This document shows positions 1 through 5,569 of a DNA stretch of 6,963 nucleotides, in pieces. The stretch comes from Candidatus Bathyarchaeota archaeon (lineage in GTDB: Archaea > Thermoproteota > Bathyarchaeia > Bathyarchaeales > WUQV01), in assembly GCA_009889585.1 (NCBI GenBank), contig WUQV01000123.1:1-6963 (forward strand), in the 5' to 3' direction. A program made the translations under genes and the position numbers. The notes beneath the pieces are model-generated. The model saw only the letters and a program-made list of their open reading frames with translations. It was not told the DNA's origin and did no database searches. Position 1 is the stretch's first letter, and every line of letters begins with the position of its first letter.

Positions 1-1644
1 AAGCTTCTTGAGGACGGCTTCATAGTCGCCATCAAGGGCTACGGAGGATTTCACATAGCGACCGCCACCACGAAGTCGAACCCGATTGCACGCTTACGTA
101 AGACGAAGCATAGGGCTCAAAAGCCCTTCGCGATCATGGCTAAGGATTTAAACGCCGTGAGCACGTTTGCGAAAGTAAGCCCTAAGGAAGCTGAACTCCT
201 TACGTCTTACGCTAAGCCCATCGTCCTCTTGAGGAAGAACGAGAGCTACTATTTATCCGATTTAATCGCGCCTGAGCTTCATAACATCGGCGTCATGCTC
301 CCTTACACAGGGTTACACGTAATGCTCTTCGACTACGTTAAGGAGCCTGCTTTCGTCATGACGAGCGCTAACGAGCCTGGTCGTCCGATCGTTAAGGATA
401 ATGATGAAGCGTTGAAAAGGTTGAACGACATCGTCGATTACTTCCTACTTCACGACAGAATGATAGCCCATAGGTGCGATGACTCGGTCGTCCGCGTTAA
501 CGACGATCGCGTTTGTTTCATACGAAGATCTAGGGGGTACGTCCCGAAGCCGATACGATTGAAGGAATCCGTTAAACGATGCTCGTTAGGGCTAGGCGCG
601 GAGCTTAACGTAACGTCATGCGCGTTGCTAGAGGACAAGGCATTCTTCTCTCAACACGTTGGCGACGTAGAGGAAGTCGAAGCCCTCGAGTTTTTAAAAG
701 AAGCCACGAAACGCTTAATCGAATTAACCAATTGTCGAGCTGAAGCCGTGGCTTGCGACTTACACCCGAGGTTCGTGACGACGAAGCTTGCGTACGAAAT
801 GAGCGATCGCCTTAAGCTTCCTATCGTTCAAGTTCAACATCATCACGCTCACGTCACGACGTTAATGGCCGAGCAATGGCTTGATGAGATGGTAGCCATC
901 GTTTGCGATGGCTACGGATATGGCTTAAACGGTCAAGCGTGGGGCGGCGAAGTGTTATATTGCGATAAAGAGGGCTTTCGAAGGTTAGGCCATCTTCAAG
1001 AGCAACCGATGGTAGGAGGGGATTTAGCGACGTATTATCCGCTAAGGATGGCGGCGGGAATGTTACATAAAGTGATCGACGTGAGCGAATGGCTGTTCTC
1101 TTTAAGCGAACGCTTCCCTCATAGGAGGATGGAAGTTGAAGCGATCTTAGCGAGCCTTAAGAGAGGCCCTAAGTTGAAGACGACGAGCTGCGGTCGAGTC
1201 CTCGACGCCGTCGCTGCGACGCTTGGGATATGTTACGAACGCACGTACGAAGGGGAGCCAGCCATGAAGCTGGAGGCAGTCGCCGTTGAAGGATCTGACG
1301 TCTTAAGGTTAAAGCCTATGATAAAGGGGAACGTTATCGAGACGACCAACATGTTGTACGAAGTGTTTCACAGGAGGCAGGAGCTTCGAACGGCGGATTT
1401 AGCTTGTTCAGCTCAATCTTACTTAGCGAGGGGCTTAGCCGAATTAGCCGTCCACGAGGCCGAGAGGCTCGGCGTTAAAATCGTCGGGCTCTCAGGAGGG
1501 GTCGCTCATAACGAACACATAGTCAGATCGATCAAAAGGGCAATAGAAGACAACGGGTTAACGTTCGTCGTCCATGAGTTAACCCCACCTGGCGACGGAG
1601 GGATATCCTTAGGGCAAGCCTTCGTAGCTAGCTTCTCCCGCTAA
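1..1644 (+). CDS. hypF: HypF carbamoyltransferase, 5'-truncated by window edge
   Basis: This is the C-terminal 547 codons of HypF, a cytoplasmic [NiFe]-hydrogenase maturation enzyme. HypF uses carbamoyl phosphate and ATP to make carbamoyl adenylate and passes the carbamoyl group to HypE, the source of the active-site cyanides. The frame is open from base 1, so the first internal ATG at 136 is not the start. The N-terminal acylphosphatase and zinc-finger parts, roughly 200 residues, lie upstream of the window. A YrdC-like domain covers about 1-585, with IKGYGGFH, the lysine/arginine-rich KTKHRAQKPFAIM segment and TSANEPGRPI near 361. The Kae1-like domain follows: the histidine cluster HHHAH (838-852) expected to bind metal, GYGYGLNGQAWGGE (about 910-951), LSGGVAHN (1489-1512) and PPGDGGISLGQA near the end. 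No frameshift is visible. Family assignment is very secure. The partner HypC is next; hypA, B, D and E are not in the window. Confidence 0.96.
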   Translation, partial: KLLEDGFIVAIKGYGGFHIATATTKSNPIARLRKTKHRAQKPFAIMAKDLNAVSTFAKVSPKEAELLTSYAKPIVLLRKNESYYLSDLIAPELHNIGVMLPYTGLHVMLFDYVKEPAFVMTSANEPGRPIVKDNDEALKRLNDIVDYFLLHDRMIAHRCDDSVVRVNDDRVCFIRRSRGYVPKPIRLKESVKRCSLGLGAELNVTSCALLEDKAFFSQHVGDVEEVEALEFLKEATKRLIELTNCRAEAVACDLHPRFVTTKLAYEMSDRLKLPIVQVQHHHAHVTTLMAEQWLDEMVAIVCDGYGYGLNGQAWGGEVLYCDKEGFRRLGHLQEQPMVGGDLATYYPLRMAAGMLHKVIDVSEWLFSLSERFPHRRMEVEAILASLKRGPKLKTTSCGRVLDAVAATLGICYERTYEGEPAMKLEAVAVEGSDVLRLKPMIKGNVIETTNMLYEVFHRRQELRTADLACSAQSYLARGLAELAVHEAERLGVKIVGLSGGVAHNEHIVRSIKRAIEDNGLTFVVHELTPPGDGGISLGQAFVASFSR

Positions 1645-1662
1645 GCGAAGTTAATTTATACT
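1645..1662 (+). promoter_or_regulatory. TATA-like promoter of hypC
   Basis: The short hypF-hypC gap holds an AT-rich box, TTAATTTATACT (1651-1662), preceded by a purine-rich GCGAAG that could serve as a BRE. From the box centre (about 1657) to the ATG at 1686 is about 29 bases. This is the usual TATA-to-start distance of a leaderless archaeal gene. The reading is by eye from spacing and composition; hypC could also be reached by read-through from hypF. Confidence 0.5.
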
Positions 1663-1685
1663 AGCGCTGGCATTTGAGTGATCGA

Positions 1686-1910
1686 ATGTGCTTAGCCGTC
1701 CCAGCGAGGGTCGTCGAGGTCGACGGCGATATCGCGAAAGTGGACTTCGGACATGGGGTCTTGCGAAAGGTGAGCTTAGCCTTAGTTGATGCAAAAGTAG
1801 GGGATTATGTGCTCGTTCATGCGGGATATGCTATTCAAGTTATTGATGAGAAAGAGGCTATGGAAACCCTTCGGATCTTAGAGGAGATCCTTAGGTTTTC
1901 TGAAGAGTAA
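1686..1910 (+). CDS. hypC: HypC/HupF hydrogenase assembly chaperone
   Basis: This is a 74-residue HypC, a cytoplasmic chaperone of [NiFe]-hydrogenase maturation. With HypD it holds the iron while CN and CO ligands are built, then delivers the unit to the hydrogenase large subunit. The protein begins MCLAVPARV, the family signature, with Cys2 as the functional residue exposed after methionine removal. The beta-barrel core contains VGDYVLVHAGYAIQ (residues 38-51), also typical, and a short acidic helix ends the protein. The length is normal. A TTG at 1674 would add four residues and bury Cys2. I reject it because the family needs cysteine at position 2 and because the upstream TATA-like box fits a leaderless ATG at 1686. 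The gene follows hypF directly, which agrees with a shared pathway. DUF99 starts 14 bases after the stop. Confidence 0.95.
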   Translation: MCLAVPARVVEVDGDIAKVDFGHGVLRKVSLALVDAKVGDYVLVHAGYAIQVIDEKEAMETLRILEEILRFSEE

Positions 1911-1924
1911 GATGATGGTATAAT

Positions 1925-2533
1925 ATGTTGATTCAAAAGAAATTTAGATGTATTAAGCCGGAGATCCGTGTGCTGGGGATTGATGATGGAATATTCATTC
2001 CTCGTGCTAAAGGCTTAGTCGATATAATTGGAGTAGTATTTAGAGGAGGTCGTTGGTTGGATGGTGTAATGCGAACGGAGGTTGATGTTGATGGCATAGA
2101 TGCAACTGATAAAATAGCTTCTATGATCCTTGAGTCTTCGCATTATCAACAATTAAGAATAGTAATGTTAAATGGTATAACGTTTGCTGGTTTTAACGTT
2201 GTAAATGCTCAAAAGCTTTATGAAAAGGTGAACCTTCCTATAATCATTATAACTCGAGATAAGCCGAACTTTGAGGAGATACGAAAGGCATTAGAGGGCT
2301 TGCCTTATTTTGAGGAAAGGTGGAAGGCAATACAAAGCGCTGGCGATGTCGTCGAAGTCCGCGTTAAAAGGGATGGAAAGCCGATTTACATGCAAACGGT
2401 TGGGATCTCCGAGGAGGAGGCGGAGGAAATCGTAAGGAGGACGTCGACGAGAAGCAACATCCCTGAGGCGCTAAGGGTAGCCCATATAATCGCGTCAGGA
2501 TTGGCTCGTTTTAAAGGAAGGGGCAATATATAA
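1925..2533 (+). CDS. DUF99 / UPF0215 family protein (endonuclease dU-like)
   Basis: This is a 202-residue archaeal DUF99 (UPF0215) protein of the usual length. The family has an RNase H-like fold resembling endonuclease V and is named endonuclease dU in some databases; I cannot say what it cleaves here. Visible family hallmarks are VLGIDDGIF near residues 16-24, with paired aspartates D20 and D21 at the expected start of the RNase H-like core. Others are MLNGITFAGFNVVNAQKLYE (81-100), LPIIIITRDKPN (104-115) and a C-terminal helix EALRVAHIIASGLARFKGRG. From memory, relatives often carry aspartate where this protein has N94, so that residue deserves checking. There is no signal peptide or membrane segment. 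The start ATG is 14 bases after hypC, without a strong Shine-Dalgarno, so it is probably co-transcribed with hypC. The first two thirds are AT-rich (about 35% GC), switching near 2330 to over 50% GC. Confidence 0.85.
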   Translation: MLIQKKFRCIKPEIRVLGIDDGIFIPRAKGLVDIIGVVFRGGRWLDGVMRTEVDVDGIDATDKIASMILESSHYQQLRIVMLNGITFAGFNVVNAQKLYEKVNLPIIIITRDKPNFEEIRKALEGLPYFEERWKAIQSAGDVVEVRVKRDGKPIYMQTVGISEEEAEEIVRRTSTRSNIPEALRVAHIIASGLARFKGRGNI

Positions 2534-2536
2534 CCT

Positions 2537-2560
2537 TTAAGCGTAGTGCGAAACGCTTAA
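2537..2560. repeat. 8-bp inverted repeat upstream of tfs
   Basis: TTAAGCGT (2537-2544) and ACGCTTAA (2553-2560) are perfect reverse complements separated by eight bases. The element begins three bases after the DUF99 stop. The right arm overlaps a TATA-like CTTAATA (2556-2562). It could be a repressor operator for tfs, or an RNA hairpin at the end of the upstream transcript. No long T-run follows it, which favours the operator reading slightly. Confidence 0.5.
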
Positions 2561-2594
2561 TAGAGGCTTCCTCAAGGGCAAGGAACAGCGGAGG
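2551..2594 (+). promoter_or_regulatory. Putative tfs promoter and Shine-Dalgarno
   Basis: A TATA-like CTTAATA at 2556-2562 follows AAACG, a possible BRE. Transcription would then start near 2585. A clear GGAGG at 2590-2594 lies eight bases before the GTG at 2603, giving a short leader with a good ribosome-binding site. The Shine-Dalgarno is strong and decides the start; the TATA call is weak. Confidence 0.4.
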
Positions 2595-2602
2595 CCTCGA
2601 AG

Positions 2603-2950
2603 GTGGAGTTCTGCCCTAGGTGCGGGATGAGGTTCATCTTAACGAGGAAGAGAGGAGGGGAGGGAATTACTTACGTAATGTCGTGTTCAAAGTGCGGTTA
2701 TGAGAAACCGGTTGAAAAGACCTCTTTGACCTTAGTTAAGATCGTAGGGCCTTCTCCTAGGGAGAGCATAGCCATTATCGATAGAGAGGCTAAGGAGTTG
2801 AGGACTCTTCCAACGGTTAGGATGGAATGTCCACGTTGTAAGAATAACTTAGCTTACGTTTGGCAAGTACAAACTAGGGGAAGTGATGAATCATCGACGC
2901 AATTCTTTAGATGTACGAAATGTGGTTATACGTATCGAGAGTATAGTTAA
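2603..2950 (+). CDS. tfs: Transcription factor S (archaeal TFIIS-like RNA polymerase cleavage factor)
   Basis: This is a 115-residue TFS. It enters the RNA polymerase funnel and stimulates cleavage of backtracked transcripts. The N-terminal zinc ribbon uses CPRC (C4, C7) and CSKC (C28, C31). The C-terminal TFIIS-type ribbon uses CPRC (C76, C79) and CTKC (C104, C107). Between them the loop reads QTRGSDE, with the acidic pair D95-E96 intact, so a cleavage-competent TFS is expected rather than an inactive or inhibitory paralogue. Usual relatives read RSADE, so G93-S94 is a small variant. The end, FFRCTKCGYTYREY, is typical. The length is a few residues above the common 105-110. The start is GTG, supported by GGAGG eight bases upstream. 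The gene stands alone between the DUF99 gene and pcna, with gaps on both sides that could carry promoters. Confidence 0.95.
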   Translation: MEFCPRCGMRFILTRKRGGEGITYVMSCSKCGYEKPVEKTSLTLVKIVGPSPRESIAIIDREAKELRTLPTVRMECPRCKNNLAYVWQVQTRGSDESSTQFFRCTKCGYTYREYS

Positions 2951-2977
2951 ATCTTAGGCCCATTAGCAAGATGCGTT

Positions 2978-2989
2978 AAAGTTTTTCAG
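2978..2989 (+). terminator. Possible T-run terminator after tfs
   Basis: About 30 bases after the tfs stop there is AAAGTTTTTCAG with five consecutive T on the coding strand (2982-2986). Archaeal RNA polymerase terminates at T-runs without needing a hairpin. The run is short, so this is only a candidate. Confidence 0.3.
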
Positions 2990-3061
2990 TTAAATTGATT
3001 CATGCTAATTAGTAAAAAGTAGTATAAGAGGTTTAAGTCGAAAGGAGGCACGGTTAAATTC

Positions 3062-3073
3062 GCCTTTAAAGGC
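3062..3073. repeat. 12-base perfect palindrome upstream of the pcna promoter
   Basis: GCCTTTAAAGGC reads the same on both strands. It lies about 10 bases upstream of the pcna TATA-like box, a position where an archaeal activator or repressor could bind. Its TTTAAA core could itself be a TATA element. The rest of the 170-base gap (2951-3120) is AT-rich. I see no RNA gene or convincing small open frame in it. Confidence 0.4.
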
Positions 3074-3074
3074 T

Positions 3075-3091
3075 CCTAAATCCTTATTTAA
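3075..3091 (+). promoter_or_regulatory. BRE/TATA promoter of pcna
   Basis: CTTATTTAA (3083-3091), preceded by CCTAAAT as a plausible BRE, has its centre about 34 bases before the pcna ATG. Transcription should start near 3113, leaving a leader of only some 8 bases. No convincing Shine-Dalgarno is present in that space, which fits an almost leaderless message. Confidence 0.55.
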
Positions 3092-3120
3092 GCGAAGCCC
3101 TCTTTGCAGAAGGCTTACGT

Positions 3121-3876
3121 ATGTTCAAGCTTAAGGTCGCGGATGCTCGATTCCTAAGGGACGTCATCAACGCCATCTTAACGCTCATAGAGGAGGCGAC
3201 GTTTCACGTCTCACCAGATGGGATAAGGCTTCGAACCTTAGATCCGTCTAAAGTCGCCATGGTCGACTTTGAGCTGCCGAAGGAAGCCTTCGATGAATAC
3301 GTTTGTAGCGAACGTGTGAAAATCGGCGTTAATTTAAGCGAGCTTTTAAAGCTTTTGAAAAGAGCTGGAAGAGATGAATACGTTGAGCTATCATTCGATA
3401 AGAAGAGCGGTAGGTTGAAAGTATCCCTCATGGGGAAGTACGCTCGAACGTTTAATATGCCGACTTTAGAGGCTGAAGAAGAAGAGGTTCCGACTCCAAG
3501 GGTGACGTTTAACGTTAAAGCTGAGATGAGAGCTGGTGGACTCAATAAGGCGATTGAAGATGCTTCATTAGTAAGCGATCACGTTAAGCTTGAAGCAGAT
3601 GATGAGAAGTTAATTTTACGTGCGACTGGGGATTTAATGGGGGCGATCGTCGAGTTGAAAAAGGGAAGCGAAGCCCTCCTCAATGTAGAGGCTATTGAGT
3701 CATCAAAGGCTACGTTTAGCTTAAACTATCTATCGGAAATAGTTAAAGCGGCTTCAGCTACATCCGACGTAGTAACGTTAGAGTTTTCGACAGATATGCC
3801 GATTAAGCTCGACTTTAAACAACCGAAGGGCGGAAAGCTCGTTTACTACTTAGCCCCACGGATGGAAACGGAATGA
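3121..3876 (+). CDS. pcn: DNA polymerase sliding clamp (PCNA)
   Basis: This is a 251-residue PCNA of normal length. As a trimer it encircles DNA and tethers replicative polymerases, ligase, Fen1 and other PIP-box proteins. Visible hallmarks are two clamp half-domains, the conserved LRTLDPSKVAMVDFELP segment (37-53), and an acidic interdomain connecting loop around 117-127 (EAEEEEVPTP). The second-domain helix SEIVKAA (205-211) and the C-terminal YYLAPR tail (242-247), which completes the PIP-box binding site, are also present. The start ATG directly follows the promoter and gives the canonical FKLKVADAR beginning. The stop is six bases before priL, so clamp and primase large subunit are almost certainly co-transcribed. 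Some Thermoproteota have several PCNA genes forming a heterotrimer; one gene here cannot show which case applies. Composition falls from GC-richer to AT-richer through the gene. Confidence 0.97.
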   Translation: MFKLKVADARFLRDVINAILTLIEEATFHVSPDGIRLRTLDPSKVAMVDFELPKEAFDEYVCSERVKIGVNLSELLKLLKRAGRDEYVELSFDKKSGRLKVSLMGKYARTFNMPTLEAEEEEVPTPRVTFNVKAEMRAGGLNKAIEDASLVSDHVKLEADDEKLILRATGDLMGAIVELKKGSEALLNVEAIESSKATFSLNYLSEIVKAASATSDVVTLEFSTDMPIKLDFKQPKGGKLVYYLAPRMETE

Positions 3877-3882
3877 ATTAAT

Positions 3883-4926
3883 ATGTTGATGGAAAGGATG
3901 ATTTTAACGAAAGAGGATTTAGCGAAATATCCATTCTTACGTGAAGCAGCAGAGTACGTGGAGGATTTAGGCCTTAAAGTGGAGGATCTAGATGATTTTG
4001 CTTATGAGCAAGTAATTAATAGGGCTGAAGAACGAGTTCAAGAAGCCATTCTATATGCCATTATTACAAAGCGATCTTATAATAATGATGTTGAGATATT
4101 ATCGTTTCCAATTGCTATTTTAATTATTTCTACAATTGGTGATAATTTCTTAAAAAGACGTTATGCATTAGCAGAAGCTAAGCGAGCTTATAATTTATTA
4201 AAGTTGGAAAACGAGGAGAAAATATTAATAATGGCGAAGAACTTTAATTGGATTATATCTTTTAATGATAAAGGTGTTATTGAAGGATTACCTTATAAAT
4301 TTTCAATTCATTTCATTAATTACCTTAAAAATGCAACGAGCATTAAAGGGGAGAAGTGGAAATTAATTAATCGAATTTTAATCGAAGGAAATGTTCCCTT
4401 AATGAAGGGCGAAGTCGCTCGGCTTTTAGCTGAGGAAGTACGTCGATATGTAGAGAAGAAGTTAGACGTAAAAGAGCTGCCGAACCTCCCGATGGGATTG
4501 GCTCGACGGGTTGAAATGTTAAGGGCTTTGTTCACAAGGGAGGAGGGAAAGGCCTCTTTAGAGGAGGTCCCTAAGGCCGTCGTTACATCGGCTTTTCCTC
4601 CATGCGTAAGGGCTTCGTATGAAATGACTCTCTTAGGTAAGCACATCCCTCACGTTAGTCGTTTTACGTTGACTTCCTTTTTGATAAACGTCGGAGTTCC
4701 CGTGGATAAGGTTATCGATTTGTTTAGGAATCTATCGGATTTCAATGAGAGGATGACGAGGTATCAAGTTGAGCATATAGCAGGTGAAAGAGGTTCAAGG
4801 GTTCGATACATACCTCCGAAATGTAGCACTTTACGAACTTATGGAGTTTGTGTGAATGTAGATGAAATATGTAAGGTCGTTCAGCATCCGCTTTCATATT
4901 ATAAGAAGAAGTTGCAATTGAAATAA
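3883..4926 (+). CDS. priL: DNA primase large subunit PriL (iron-sulfur)
   Basis: This is a 347-residue large subunit of the archaeal-eukaryotic primase, which supports primer initiation and length control by the catalytic PriS. The N-terminal half is helical, beginning LTKEDLAKYPFLREAAEYV. The C-terminal half carries the [4Fe-4S] domain. The protein has exactly four cysteines, C241 (FPPC), C314 (PPKC), C323 (YGVC) and C330 (DEIC), in the family's arrangement, followed by QHPLSYYKKKL. The length is normal. The chosen ATG lies six bases after the pcna stop. In-frame ATGs at 3889 and 3898 are alternatives; the latter would give MILTKEDLAKY, and no strong ribosome-binding site separates them. Translation is likely coupled to pcna. 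Codons for about residues 47-166 are extremely AT-rich and the protein there is rich in Ile, Asn, Lys and Phe. The composition then jumps near 4385. Confidence 0.93.
   Translation: MLMERMILTKEDLAKYPFLREAAEYVEDLGLKVEDLDDFAYEQVINRAEERVQEAILYAIITKRSYNNDVEILSFPIAILIISTIGDNFLKRRYALAEAKRAYNLLKLENEEKILIMAKNFNWIISFNDKGVIEGLPYKFSIHFINYLKNATSIKGEKWKLINRILIEGNVPLMKGEVARLLAEEVRRYVEKKLDVKELPNLPMGLARRVEMLRALFTREEGKASLEEVPKAVVTSAFPPCVRASYEMTLLGKHIPHVSRFTLTSFLINVGVPVDKVIDLFRNLSDFNERMTRYQVEHIAGERGSRVRYIPPKCSTLRTYGVCVNVDEICKVVQHPLSYYKKKLQLK
4021..4380. other. Sharply AT-rich block inside priL
   Basis: By hand count this stretch is about 28% GC, with 60-base lines as low as 20%. The next 240 bases are about 50% GC. 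CpG is scarce inside the block and frequent after it. The frame is intact and the encoded protein still fits PriL. The border near 4385 is abrupt and lies mid-gene. Confidence 0.6.
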
Positions 4927-4927
4927 T

Positions 4928-4950
4928 AAGTAGGGCTAAGTCCCTTGCTT
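4928..4950 (+). other. Small imperfect hairpin after priL
   Basis: AGGG (4932-4935) pairs with CCCT (4942-4945) around a six-base loop. Flanking AAG and CTT could extend the stem across a small internal loop. It sits directly after the priL stop. It might mark a 3' end, though no T-run follows; it may equally be chance. Confidence 0.2.
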
Positions 4951-4960
4951 TAACAAGCGA

Positions 4961-4980
4961 TTAAATTAAGTGAAATAAAT
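4961..4980 (+). promoter_or_regulatory. AT-rich candidate promoter of ubiX
   Basis: TTAAATTA (4961-4968) and AAATAAAT (4973-4980) are both TATA-like. They would place transcription starts near 4990 or 5003, just before the ubiX start. The gap after priL is the only one in the replication cluster long enough for a promoter. Weak, from composition and spacing only. Confidence 0.3.
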
Positions 4981-4985
4981 GTAAG

Positions 4986-5001
4986 AAGGGGAGCATCCCT
5001 T
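4986..5001 (+). other. Small hairpin over the ubiX start region
   Basis: AAGGG (4986-4990) pairs with CCCTT (4997-5001) around a six-base loop. It covers the purine-rich GGGGAG, which is the candidate ribosome-binding site for the alternative TTG start at 5000. If formed in RNA it would hide that site. The stem is only five pairs. Confidence 0.25.
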
Positions 5002-5011
5002 GGGGAAGAAC

Positions 5012-5569
5012 ATGAGGTTGGTCGTCGGGATATCAGGGGCTAGCGGAGTCGTATACGGCGTAAGGTTACTCGAGTTCTTAAGGAATAGAAGCGATATCGA
5101 GACGTTTTTGATAGTGACTAAAGCCGCTGAGAAAATCCTCGAAGTAGAGGCTGGGTTATCGATAAAGGAGGTAACGTCGATGGCGAGCCATCATTACGAC
5201 GTAAACGATCTTAGCGCCCCTATTGTAAGTGGGTCATTTAAAACAGATGGGATGATCATTATTCCCTGTTCGATGAAGACTTTGGCTGGGTTGGCTGCTG
5301 GGTATTCGGATAATTTGTTGTTAAGGGCTGGGGATGTGACTTTGAAGGAGGGGAGACCTTTGATACTGGTGGTTAGGGAGACTCCGTTTAACGTCATCCA
5401 CTTGCGTAACATGCTAGGACTTGCTAGGATGGGCGTGTGCATACTGCCAGCTATGCCTGCATTTTACATAAAGCCTAACTCTATTGATGACTTAATCAAT
5501 TACGTCGTCGGAAAGGCATTAGACTCGCTTGGCGTTGAGCATAACCTTTACAAAAGATGGGGGACTTGA
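5012..5569 (+). CDS. ubiX: UbiX family flavin prenyltransferase
   Basis: This 185-residue UbiX joins a dimethylallyl group from dimethylallyl phosphate to FMN, making prenylated FMN, the cofactor of UbiD-type decarboxylases. The flavin loop GISGASG (6-12) is at the N-terminus. PCSMKTLAG (85-93), R105 and K112 of LLLRAGDVTLKEGR, the RETP motif with R122 and E123, and PAFY with Y152 match the known active-site positions. The end GKALDSLGVEHNLYKRWG is typical, with K168 where bacterial enzymes usually have arginine. Length is normal. I prefer ATG 5012 (MRLVVGISG). TTG at 5000 adds four residues and has GGGGAG six bases upstream, so it remains possible. No ubiD is in the window. The gene sits between priL and priS and its last 13 bases overlap priS, so it is co-expressed with primase. 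Confidence 0.95.
   Translation: MRLVVGISGASGVVYGVRLLEFLRNRSDIETFLIVTKAAEKILEVEAGLSIKEVTSMASHHYDVNDLSAPIVSGSFKTDGMIIIPCSMKTLAGLAAGYSDNLLLRAGDVTLKEGRPLILVVRETPFNVIHLRNMLGLARMGVCILPAMPAFYIKPNSIDDLINYVVGKALDSLGVEHNLYKRWGT

Noticed and set aside
1..6. Window begins exactly with a HindIII site, suggesting a clone end
   Set aside because: The same hexamer occurs several times inside the window (for example near 783 and 813), and the HypF frame runs straight through, so it may be chance and gives no annotation.
136..1644. HypF starting at the ATG at 136
   Set aside because: The upstream codons in the same frame encode the conserved IKGYGGFH and KTKHRAQKPFAI parts of the YrdC-like domain, so the gene continues past the left edge.
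3043..3077. Possible hairpin from GGAGGC and GGCTCC around the pcna palindrome
   Set aside because: The arms do not pair perfectly and the spacing gives a large loop; the inner 12-base palindrome explains the visible symmetry.
2951..3120. Search for a tRNA, C/D box RNA or small protein in the tfs-pcna gap
   Set aside because: GGTTAAATTCG resembles a T-arm only loosely, no acceptor stem or C/D box pair is present, and open frames from ATG or GTG are very short.
3204..3545. Long open frame on the - strand inside pcna (113 codons)
   Set aside because: It lies wholly opposite a certain PCNA gene, resembles no family I know, and has a low-complexity Ser/Leu/Phe composition typical of an antisense shadow.
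4320..4646. Open frame on the - strand inside priL (108 codons)
   Set aside because: Opposite the coding strand of PriL, including part of the iron-sulfur domain, with no recognisable protein features or promoter.
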